Program-made: the position numbers and the translations under genes
Shown here: one piece after another, positions 18,869 to 26,767 of the stretch
How positions within the stretch are numbered: the first letter of the stretch is position 1
Layout of the letters: every line of letters begins with the position of its first letter
Assembly: GCA_050246635.1 (NCBI GenBank)
Contig: JBFWVR010000005.1
Location: 62,001-126,000 of the forward strand
Source: JBFWVR01 sp050246635
GTDB taxonomy: Bacteria > Acidobacteriota > Vicinamibacteria > Vicinamibacterales > UBA2999
DNA length: 64,000 nucleotides
Reading direction: 5' to 3'
Notes under the pieces: model-generated
The model's database searches: none
Told to the model about the DNA's origin: nothing
What the model saw: the letters and a program-made list of their open reading frames with translations, nothing else

Positions 18869-18896
18869 CCGCGCGCGAAGCGCGCGGCGAGTCGAA
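18854..18896 (-). repeat. 43-bp RNA-trailer hairpin element, tmRNA copy
   Basis: This lies immediately 3' of the tmRNA CCA end. It contains a perfect 9-bp stem (GCCGCGCGC / GCGCGCGGC, 18868-18876 with 18880-18888) closed by a three-base loop. It is identical to 54631-54673 next to tRNA-Val except for one stem pair, which is swapped G:C to C:G on both arms. It could act in termination or 3'-end processing. Confidence 0.8.
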
Positions 18897-19248
18897 TGGT
18901 GGAGGCGGCGGGAGTTGAACCCGCGTCCGAGAATACGGCCTCGCAGGGCAGCTACGTGCGTGTCTCCATTCTGAATGTCGCAGCCGGTTCTGAACGGAGC
19001 CAAACGCCCCGGCCGCCAGTCCCGAAAAATCTCACCCCGATGCGTCGAGACCACACATCAGGGCCAGCCCGTTGAATGACGGTCAACCCCGGAAGCACGG
19101 GCGCCTTCCGGATGACCGCTCACTGGTTATTAAGCAGCGAGAGCGTAGTCGGAATTCGCAGTTGCGAATTGTCCACCGGATTAACGAGGTGATGGCCCTC
19201 GGCACGCGCCCCACGAATTCGCACCCCCGTCGAAGCCAGGTCGCCCCC
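18897..19248 (-). ncRNA. ssrA: transfer-messenger RNA (tmRNA)
   Basis: On the minus strand the RNA starts GGGGGCGACCTGGCTTCGAC, the standard tmRNA 5' end. It closes with a T-arm (GGGTTCAACTCCC) and GCCTCCACCA. The ends pair as a seven-base acceptor stem with one G-U. The tag frame at 19130-19165 reads ATANSDYALAA followed by TAA, ending in the canonical YALAA degradation signal; the exact resume codon (GCA at 19165) is inferred. CCA is encoded. The RNA rescues stalled ribosomes with SmpB, which is not in this window. An A/T-rich TAAAAT lies about 30 bp upstream of the 5' end and may be the -10. Confidence 0.96.
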
Positions 19249-19372
19249 AACTCCGGGTGCTCGAATCGCAGCGGATCCCCATTTTACCACCGTTCGGCGG
19301 TCACCTCGGGGGCTGGGCCGCCCGCGGGCAGGAGCCCGGGCACGGCCAGGGACCCCGATGAGGGCCCCCGGG

Positions 19373-19605
19373 GTTATCTGCGGATGAACGCGGCGGAATG
19401 CGGATATCCGCGGCCGTTCGTGGCGTCGCGGTGCGTCAGCGACGCTGTGCTTCAGCGGACGCGGTGCTGCAGCACGCGTGCCGCCGCTGGCGTTCATGTC
19501 GGCTACTCTTCAGCAGAATCATCCACAGATGGACACTGATGGGGCCCACGCTGATGACGTCCGCCCTGGCGCATCCGCGTTCATCCGCGTGCATCCGCGG
19601 ATAAC
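19373..19605. repeat. inverted pair of 'atccgcg' repeats
   Basis: The segment at 19571-19605 is made of three near-copies of a 10-bp ATCCGCGTTC-like unit ending GCGGATAAC. The segment at 19373-19402 is its imperfect inverted counterpart. A third copy at 30565-30599 matches 19571-19605 with one mismatch over 35 bp. The remainder of this intergenic stretch (19249-19761) shows no gene. Confidence 0.6.
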
Positions 19606-19761
19606 TCCTGTCTTGCCCCGTCCCAACCTTGCCGGACACCACTGGAAGCAGCAACGCGCCACTCCCAGTGGTGCCGGCAGACCGTCCCTGCTGCCCGCCA
19701 CGCGACCGGATCTGCGTGATCCGTCCATCGTGGGGGGCATCTGGCCGTGCCAGTCAGCGGC

Positions 19762-22599
19762 CTACCAGATGAGGCGCACGCCGAGTTCCCCCTGCGTGCC
19801 CGGCCGCGCGCTGAAGATGCGCCCGAAGTTGCTCGACAGGGCGTTGCCGACCCGGCCGATCAGGTTGTCGGTGTTGAACAGGTTGAACGCCTGCGCCATC
19901 ACCTGCAGCGTGACGTCGCCAGGCAGCCGGAAGTCCTTGCTGGCGCGGATGTCCACCATGTTGATGCGGGAGCTGTCGATCTGCGAGGCGTCCACCGCCG
20001 GCAGGCCCTGGCTGGCCCGGTAGGCGTTGACCGTGCCGAGGTCGAGCGTGCGGCTGCCCGCGTTGCGCGTCGTGCCGGGGACCAGGTCCGTGTTGAACCC
20101 GTCGCCGTTCAGGTCACGCCCGGCCGTCGCCGACCACGGCAACTCCGAGCGCAGCGACCAGATCACCCCGAGGGTCACGTCGGCCGGCAGCAGGACCGAC
20201 CCGCTGGCCACCAGCGCGTGCCGCCGCTCGCCAGCCGAGGGGCCCCAGTCGAGGCCGAGGTCGAAGGGGTCGAGGTAGCGGCCCAGCAGGTTGTTGTCGT
20301 CGCTCCGCGTGTAGGTGTAGCTGACGAGCGCCTGCGTGCGCCGGCTGTACCGCTTCTCGAGCTTCAGGTAGACCGCCTTGTAGTCGAGGGAACCGGTCGA
20401 CTGGTTGCGATCCACCCGGCCGAAGACGGGGTCTGGCCGCTCACGCGTGACCGGATCGCGCGGGTTGATGTCGAGGATCTTCCGGTCGTGGTTGGTGTCC
20501 GTGTACACGGCGTCCACGTGCAGGGCCAGGTCGCCGTAGAGATGGTGCGACACGCCGACGCTGTACTGGTTCGAGTAGGGCTGCACGTAGTCGTTGGCCA
20601 CCACCGTGATGTTCGCCGGCGCCGAGACGATGAACTCCGCCGGGTCGCGGCCGCCGTACGGGTCGGGATACGACGGGTTCGTGATGTTCACGCTGAAGCG
20701 CTGGTAGTTCCGGAACTCGTTCAGGTTCCCGAGGATGCGCACGTGGCCGTAGTAGAGGCCATACCCGCTCCGGAACACCGTCTCCCCGTTGCCGAACACG
20801 TCCCACGCGAGGCCGACGCGTGGTCCCCAGTTGTTCGTGTCCCCTCGCTGCGACACGTCGATGTACGGGATCTCGATGGGGAACACGGATGGGTCGAGGT
20901 CCTCGTTGGCGGCGCCGTAGAGCCGCTCGTAGCGCAGCCCCAGGTTCAGCGTCATGTTGTCGTGCACCTTCCACGAGTCCTGCACGAACCCCACCGAGTA
21001 CTGGGTCGGGTGCTTCGTGTTGATCGGCGGCAGGCTCGCGGTGAACGTCGTCGCGCCCGTCAGCGCGGCGATGGACGCCGGGTCGTTCGGGTCGAAGTAC
21101 TGATCCGACGCGAAGGTGTAGGAGCCCAGGATGTTGCCGGTGTTCTCCTCCTGGTAGGGCATGTAGCTGTAGTCGAAGCCGAACTTGATGTCGTGGCTCC
21201 CGGCCGTGATGCTGTAGGTGTCCTTGATCTGGTACCGCCCTTCGGGACCGAGCTCGTCGAAGCTGCTGCCGTAGGACATCGACGGGAAGTTCAGCCCCTG
21301 GCTCAGGCGGTTCATGCGCTCCGGCGGGAAGCTGCCCGTCTGGGTGAAGATCGTCGTGCCGGCTGGCGCGATGTAGTACGCCGCCGTGGCGACCTGGATC
21401 CGGAAGTCGTTGAGCTGGCGGGCGCCACGCACCCACGTGTGGCCGACGACGAGCGAGGTGCGTGGCACCTCGATGTCGTAACCGGCGGTGCTCGCCGTCG
21501 TGCCGCCGCAGCCGTTGCACTCGCTGCGTTCCTGTTCCTGCGCCCAGCGCGCGAACATCGACTGCGTGTTGCTCACCTGGTAGTCCACCCGCCCGAGGTA
21601 CAGGTTCCGGGTGAAGGGCTTCTTGAACGTGCCTTCGACCGAGGAATAGAACTGCGGCAGGCCGGTGTTCACCGTGTAGAACTCGTTCACCTGCGTGCGC
21701 TCGACGGCCCCGAAGAAGTGCATCCGGTCCCGGATGATCGGGCCGCCCGCGCTCACGCCGAACTGGTGGCGGCGGAACTCGGGTTTCTCGGTCTCGAAGA
21801 GCCCCTTCGCGTTCAGCGACTTGTCGCGGAAGTACTCGAACCCGCTGCCCGTGAACGCGTTGGTCCCCGACTTGGTCACGACCTGCACGATGCCGCCGGT
21901 GGCGAGGCCGAACTCGGCGGGGAACTGTTGGTTGCTGACCTTGAACTCCTCGACCGCATCCTGCGGCAGGTTCTGGCGGGGCTCGCCGTCCTCCGCCATG
22001 TTGTTGATCATGCCGTCGACGACATTGCCGGTGCTGTTGAAGCTCATCGACCCGCCGACGTTCACGGTGGGGAAGAACGACCGGGTGGCATCCACGCTCG
22101 TGCCCGGCATGAGGAGCGCGAGTGACAGGTACTGCCGCGAGTTGATCGGCAACGCCTCGATCTGCTCCTGGGTGACGACGCCGGAGACCTCCGCCTTGGT
22201 CGTGTCGACGACCGGCGCCTCACCGCTGACGACAATCGACTCCGTGAGGGCGCCGACCGCGAGCGTGAAGTCCTGCCGAAGGGCCAGGCCAATCGTCATC
22301 TCGATGTCGCGGACTTCCTGGGGCGTGAATCCCCCGAGCTCCGCGCGCAGGGTGTAGCGACCCGGACCGAGGGCCGGAAAGCGGTACCGGCCATCGGCCT
22401 CCGTCACCGAGAGCCGCTGCACGCCGCTCGCCTGATTCCTCAAGGTGACCGTGACGCCGGGCAGGACACCGCCCTGTTCGTCCTGCACCACGCCCTCGAT
22501 CTGGCCGGTGCCCCCCTGGGCCCGCGCGGGGACCGGGCCGATCACGGACGCGGCCAGGACCAGCACACCGGTCACGAACCAAGCTCGCCAACCTCGCAT
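19762..22599 (-). CDS. TonB-dependent receptor with carboxypeptidase-regulatory domain (Oar-like)
   Basis: The 945-residue outer-membrane protein has a signal peptide (MRGWRAWFVTGVLVLAASV, cleavage near PARAQG). A carboxypeptidase-regulatory-like beta-sandwich follows at about 30-110 (IEGVVQDEQGGVLPGVTVTL), then a plug domain with IEALPINSRQYLSLALLMPG, and a long beta-barrel to the C-terminus. This architecture is typical of the expanded receptor families of Acidobacteriota. The ligand is unknown. The ATG at 22599 is chosen because GGAGG lies six bases upstream and the signal peptide begins there. It lies 65 bp downstream of the S9 peptidase gene on the same strand, suggesting co-transcription and a peptide-uptake role. 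Confidence 0.92.
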   Translation of the reverse strand: MRGWRAWFVTGVLVLAASVIGPVPARAQGGTGQIEGVVQDEQGGVLPGVTVTLRNQASGVQRLSVTEADGRYRFPALGPGRYTLRAELGGFTPQEVRDIEMTIGLALRQDFTLAVGALTESIVVSGEAPVVDTTKAEVSGVVTQEQIEALPINSRQYLSLALLMPGTSVDATRSFFPTVNVGGSMSFNSTGNVVDGMINNMAEDGEPRQNLPQDAVEEFKVSNQQFPAEFGLATGGIVQVVTKSGTNAFTGSGFEYFRDKSLNAKGLFETEKPEFRRHQFGVSAGGPIIRDRMHFFGAVERTQVNEFYTVNTGLPQFYSSVEGTFKKPFTRNLYLGRVDYQVSNTQSMFARWAQEQERSECNGCGGTTASTAGYDIEVPRTSLVVGHTWVRGARQLNDFRIQVATAAYYIAPAGTTIFTQTGSFPPERMNRLSQGLNFPSMSYGSSFDELGPEGRYQIKDTYSITAGSHDIKFGFDYSYMPYQEENTGNILGSYTFASDQYFDPNDPASIAALTGATTFTASLPPINTKHPTQYSVGFVQDSWKVHDNMTLNLGLRYERLYGAANEDLDPSVFPIEIPYIDVSQRGDTNNWGPRVGLAWDVFGNGETVFRSGYGLYYGHVRILGNLNEFRNYQRFSVNITNPSYPDPYGGRDPAEFIVSAPANITVVANDYVQPYSNQYSVGVSHHLYGDLALHVDAVYTDTNHDRKILDINPRDPVTRERPDPVFGRVDRNQSTGSLDYKAVYLKLEKRYSRRTQALVSYTYTRSDDNNLLGRYLDPFDLGLDWGPSAGERRHALVASGSVLLPADVTLGVIWSLRSELPWSATAGRDLNGDGFNTDLVPGTTRNAGSRTLDLGTVNAYRASQGLPAVDASQIDSSRINMVDIRASKDFRLPGDVTLQVMAQAFNLFNTDNLIGRVGNALSSNFGRIFSARPGTQGELGVRLIW

Positions 22600-22664
22600 C
22601 TGCGACCTCCAGTCTGATGACTCGTTCATCCCGCCGACCACGGCTGCCGACCAGAACCGGGCCC

Positions 22665-24770
22665 TCATGGCCGCGCTCCCGTGGCTGCGCCGAAGTGCTT
22701 GTCGTACCAGGCCAGGCTCCGGTCGATGATGTCGACGAGATGGCCGGTCTGCCGGATGCCGTGCCCTTCGAACTGGTAGCGGAGCATCACCGTCTCGACC
22801 CCCACGTCCTTGAGCGCAATGTAGTACTGCTCCGCCTCCGCGATGGGCACGTCGTTGTCGTTCTCCCCGTGGACGAAGAGCACCGGGGTCTTCACGTTCG
22901 CGACGTACCGCAGCGCCGAGCGTTGCCACAGGAAGTCCATCAGGTTCATCGCGTCGCCGGCCGCGGCGGGCTTCTTGCCTTCCGGCCACGTCTCGTGGGG
23001 CAGCATGCCGAACTCGACCGCGAGGTAGTCGTGGTAGTACGACATGTAGTTGAAGCTCACGAGGTTGGCGATGCCGGCGGCCGGGATCGCCGCCTTGAAC
23101 CGGTCGGTCTGCGTGATGAGCCAGTCGGTCAGCTGGCCGCCGTAGCTGCCGCCCTCCACGCCCAGGCGGTTGGCGTCGATCCAGGGATAGCGCGCCAGGG
23201 CCGCGTCGATGCCGGCGAGCACGTCCTGGGCCTCCGCCCCGTTCTGGTCGCCGAAGATGGCGTCCGCCAGCGCCTGTCCATACCCGGTCGAGCCCCGGTA
23301 GTTGACCATCAGCACCGCGAAGCCATGCGCGGCGTAGACCTGCGCCTTCGCATTGAACGTCGGTCCCTGCTGCCCGTGCGGCCCGCCCTTGATCATCGCG
23401 ACCAGCGGATACGTGCGGGCGGGGTCGAGGCGAAGGGGGAGGGTGAGGAACGCCTCAATCTCCAGCCCGTTGACACTGGAGAACCGCAGTGACTCGACGG
23501 GGGCTATGGCCCGCGTCTTCAGGAACGCCGTGTTGACGTCGGTGAGCATGCGCGCCGCGCCGGTGGCCCCGCGCAGGTACAGCTCCGCCGGCGCCTCCGG
23601 GGTCTCGAGCGTGTACGCCAGCACGCCGTCCGGACCGGCCGACCACGAGCCGATGCGGCCGCGCTGGTCCGCAGCCGGCTCGACGACGACCGGGGCGGCG
23701 CCTTCCGGATCGAAGCGGTACAGGCGGACGCTGCCTCGCTCCTGCACCGTCGCCAGCACGCTGCGGCCGTCACGGGTCCATCCCGGCGCGCCCTGCCGGT
23801 TGTCCAGGCGGCCCATCTCGCGGCGCCCGGAGCCGTCCGCGCCAATCAGCCACACATGCGTGTCCTCCATCGTCGTCTCGGACGAGGTCAGGTCGCGCGT
23901 GGTGCCGAGGTAGGCCAGCGTGCTGCCGTCGGGCGAGAAGGTGGGACGGTACTCCGCACTCTTCGTGTTGGTGAGCCGCCGGATCGACCCGTCCGCGACC
24001 GCCACCGTGAACAGGTCGTAGTTGAAGAAACGATCGGGGTCCGGCTCACGGTTCGAGACGAAGGCGATCACGTCGCCGCGGGGCGACCAGTCGATCGAGT
24101 GCTCGTAGAAGTCGCCCGTCGTGAGTTGCCGGACGGCCCGCGTCCCGACGTCGACGATGAAGATGTGCAGGCGGCGGTTGTCGTTGAACCGCGTCGCGCC
24201 CTCGGACGCCGTGGGCTTGTAGAGGTAGCGCGTGATCACCATGGGATCGCCGTTCGCGTCCTCGGTCTCGGGGCCGGGCGTGGCGGCGATGAACGCAATC
24301 TGCCGGCTGTCAGGCGACCACGTGAGCCGCTCGCCCGACGATGGCAACGGGTGATTCGTGCCCTGCACCTCGGCAAGGAACGTGAGCCCGGTCCCGTCGG
24401 GCCGCGCGACCATCAGGCCCGACTGGCCGTCGTGACGTCCGAAGAACGCGAGCCACGCCCCGTCGGGCGACCACCGCGGCCCCGATGCGCCATCGGCATC
24501 CGAGCCGAGCCGACGGGACTGGCCCGTCGCGACGTCCATGATCCGGACCTCGGTCGAGGGAAAGCCGGGGCCGTCGGCGTGTTGCACCGAGTACGCGATG
24601 TGGCGGCCGTCCGGCGACACCTCGACGCCGGTCACCGCCTTGAGCTGGTGGAGGTCCGTGCTCGACAGTCCGGGCGCCTGGCCCGAGACCGGCGCGATGC
24701 CCGCACCGAGGACGCCGAGGATGAAGAGGGAGGTGCGACACCATCTGGCGAGGGAGAACCGACTAGACAT
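22665..24770 (-). CDS. S9 family prolyl-oligopeptidase-type peptidase
   Basis: The 701-residue secreted serine peptidase has a signal peptide (cleavage near VSGQA). An N-terminal TolB/WD40-like beta-propeller at about 40-400 has repeated SPDGRHIAYS, SPDGAWLAFF and SPDGSTLAYL segments. A C-terminal alpha/beta hydrolase carries Ser542 in GGSYGG, Asp638 in HGEND and His670 in EGHG, a complete triad. It resembles dipeptidyl or acylaminoacyl peptidases acting in the periplasm. The propeller should restrict substrates to short peptides. The TonB receptor gene follows 65 bp downstream. Confidence 0.93.
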   Translation of the reverse strand: MSSRFSLARWCRTSLFILGVLGAGIAPVSGQAPGLSSTDLHQLKAVTGVEVSPDGRHIAYSVQHADGPGFPSTEVRIMDVATGQSRRLGSDADGASGPRWSPDGAWLAFFGRHDGQSGLMVARPDGTGLTFLAEVQGTNHPLPSSGERLTWSPDSRQIAFIAATPGPETEDANGDPMVITRYLYKPTASEGATRFNDNRRLHIFIVDVGTRAVRQLTTGDFYEHSIDWSPRGDVIAFVSNREPDPDRFFNYDLFTVAVADGSIRRLTNTKSAEYRPTFSPDGSTLAYLGTTRDLTSSETTMEDTHVWLIGADGSGRREMGRLDNRQGAPGWTRDGRSVLATVQERGSVRLYRFDPEGAAPVVVEPAADQRGRIGSWSAGPDGVLAYTLETPEAPAELYLRGATGAARMLTDVNTAFLKTRAIAPVESLRFSSVNGLEIEAFLTLPLRLDPARTYPLVAMIKGGPHGQQGPTFNAKAQVYAAHGFAVLMVNYRGSTGYGQALADAIFGDQNGAEAQDVLAGIDAALARYPWIDANRLGVEGGSYGGQLTDWLITQTDRFKAAIPAAGIANLVSFNYMSYYHDYLAVEFGMLPHETWPEGKKPAAAGDAMNLMDFLWQRSALRYVANVKTPVLFVHGENDNDVPIAEAEQYYIALKDVGVETVMLRYQFEGHGIRQTGHLVDIIDRSLAWYDKHFGAATGARP

Positions 24771-25387
24771 CAGCTACCTGCCTTCCGCAGAGGTCGGAGT
24801 TGTCTGCCTCAACACGACACGCGAAGTGGAGCGCGTGCGGCGGCCTCCTGGTCTCGAGAGGGTGACCAGGTGCCGGGGGGACCCGGGAGAGGAGAAAAGG
24901 ACAAACGATCCGCCCTGATCCTGCCAAGGGACCTGAGGGAGGACTCGCGAAGGAAAGCAACGGCCGTGTGATGACGGCTGGTCGCGGATGCTACGGGCGC
25001 CTCCGGCGGGAGTCAAGACGGTAGCGTGCAAGTGGCATGTTCTGCGTGCAACGACCGCGGCAGTGGCCCGCAGGGCGACGTCATGCCTCCAACGGACGAG
25101 CTGCGGCAGGCAACAAACGACGGCTCAGTGAGTTAACGTCCCCTCCCGCCTTGACTTGCCCCGGCGGGCTTCCCCATAATGCACAGCAGGACGTCGCCAG
25201 CGCACGATCGGGCCCGTGCCCGCTGGCACGATGTGTTCCCAGCCGCATCCCCGTCCTGCCCGGTGGCCACGTTCGACCTCGACGCCGAGCTTCTCCTTAG
25301 ACCGCCCCGTGTACCGGAGCGGCCCGTGGACGCCCGGCGCCGCCAGCCGCCGGAACCCCAAGACCATCCGCCCGCACTGGGACCGCG
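24771..25387. other. intergenic region between divergent S9 peptidase and GAF genes
   Basis: This 617-bp stretch holds the promoter at 25151-25180 for the plus-strand GAF gene and leaves a leader of about 200 bases. Nothing else was recognised: no tRNA, strong hairpin or convincing ORF. Confidence 0.5.
25151..25180 (+). promoter_or_regulatory. sigma-70-type promoter for the GAF/Slt operon
   Basis: TTGACT at 25151-25156 and CATAAT at 25175-25180 are separated by 18 bp. It lies about 207 bp before the GAF-domain start codon. Confidence 0.6.
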
Positions 25388-26767
25388 ATGCCGCTGGACG
25401 ATGAACTTCGCCATTCCATCGACGCTGCCGTCGAGGCGCTGCGCGCGCGCCTTGACGACGGGCTGACGACCGCTGCCGCCGACCTGCGCGCGGCCCTCGA
25501 CGCCGTCGACGCGCGCCGCGCCGAGGAACGCGCACAGGCCACCGAGGCCGCCCGCGCCGCCGCGTTCGCCGAGGCCCAGGCGGAGACCGAACGGCTCGTC
25601 GCCGAAGCCGAGGCGCGTGGCCGGGCCACCCTCGACGAAGCCGTCGCCGCCGCACGCGCGGACGAGCGCGAGACCGCCTCGCCCGAGATCCGCCGCATCG
25701 TCGAAGCCGAGATGCGGCAGAAGGTCGAGCACGAACTCGCCGCGGCCGAGCAGCGCATGGCGGCCGCCCTCGCCGACGCGGAGGCCCGCGCCGCCTCGAC
25801 GACCCGCGAGTCGGTGAAGGCGGCCAAGGTGGAGGAGCGCGAGTCGGAAATGGCTGGTGTCTCCCGCCTCGTCGAGAGCATCCGCGGCCTCGACGGCGCG
25901 ACCTCGCTCAGCGAGGTCCTCGACGCCCTCGCCCAGGCCGCGAGCCGTGAGGCCGCGCGCGTGGCGGTCGTGTTGCTGCGCGGCGATCGCGTCACCGGCT
26001 GGCGCCTGTCGGGCTTCGGCCCGCGCGATCAGCAACCGAAGAGCGTGGACCTCGCGCTGAACCAGGCTGGTGTCATCGGCCTCGCCGTCGGCGCCGCGCG
26101 TCCGGTGACGACGCGTGACAGCCAGACCGCGGCGAAGGGCCCGGTGTTCGAGCACCTGCCCACCGACCGCATGGGCATGGCCGTCCCCGTCATCGTCGGA
26201 GGGCGCGTCGTCGCGGTGCTGTACGGGGATTCGGTGACCCACGATCCTGCGGCCCACACCGCCCCGAGCGCCTGGCCTGAGGTGCTCGAGATTCTCGCGC
26301 GCCACGCCGCCCGGTGCCTGGAAGCCCTCACGGCCCAGAAGACGCTGTCGACGCCGACCTCGCGCTTCTGGGGTGGTCCCGGCCGGACGGGCGGCACGGA
26401 CGCGCCGGCGCACGACGGCAGGCCGCCGTCCCCGCCCCTGCAGATGCAGGCCACGTCCGGCCCTGCCGTCCCGGTTCCGCCATCCGCTGAGACCAGCACC
26501 CAGCCCAGCAACGTTGCGGAGGAATCGGCACGGCGCTTCGCACGGTTGCTGTTGTCCGAGATCCGGCTGTATCACGAGCCCGCGGTGGCCGAAGGCCGCG
26601 AGCGGCGCAACCTGCTGGCGCGCCTGGCGCCCGAGCTCGAACGCGCGAGGCGGATGTACGACGCCCGCGTGCCCGTGTCGTTGCGCACGCGCGCCGAGCT
26701 GTTCCAGCAGGAGATCGTCGCCACGCTCGCGGGCGGGGATCAGTCGCTCCTGGGAGCGCCGGCATGA
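25388..26767 (+). CDS. GAF-domain protein with N-terminal coiled coil
   Basis: The 459-residue cytosolic protein has an Ala/Glu/Arg-rich coiled coil over about residues 10-155, then a GAF-like sensory domain over about 160-310 (LSEVLDALAQAASREAARVAVVLLRG, RMGMAVPVIVGGRVVAVLYGD). A Pro/Gly-rich linker follows. The conserved C-terminal helical block is ARRFARLLLSEIRLYHEPAVAEGRERRNLL ... ERARRMYDARVP. No output domain such as a kinase or cyclase is present, so it may act through protein contacts. The stop overlaps the start of the lytic transglycosylase gene by four bases (ATGA), implying tight co-expression and a possible role in cell-wall control. Confidence 0.8.
   Translation: MPLDDELRHSIDAAVEALRARLDDGLTTAAADLRAALDAVDARRAEERAQATEAARAAAFAEAQAETERLVAEAEARGRATLDEAVAAARADERETASPEIRRIVEAEMRQKVEHELAAAEQRMAAALADAEARAASTTRESVKAAKVEERESEMAGVSRLVESIRGLDGATSLSEVLDALAQAASREAARVAVVLLRGDRVTGWRLSGFGPRDQQPKSVDLALNQAGVIGLAVGAARPVTTRDSQTAAKGPVFEHLPTDRMGMAVPVIVGGRVVAVLYGDSVTHDPAAHTAPSAWPEVLEILARHAARCLEALTAQKTLSTPTSRFWGGPGRTGGTDAPAHDGRPPSPPLQMQATSGPAVPVPPSAETSTQPSNVAEESARRFARLLLSEIRLYHEPAVAEGRERRNLLARLAPELERARRMYDARVPVSLRTRAELFQQEIVATLAGGDQSLLGAPA

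Noticed and set aside
19747..22125. Long plus-strand frame opposite the TonB receptor
   Set aside because: The receptor has a clear signal peptide, plug and barrel on the other strand; the frame is Arg/Val-rich noise.
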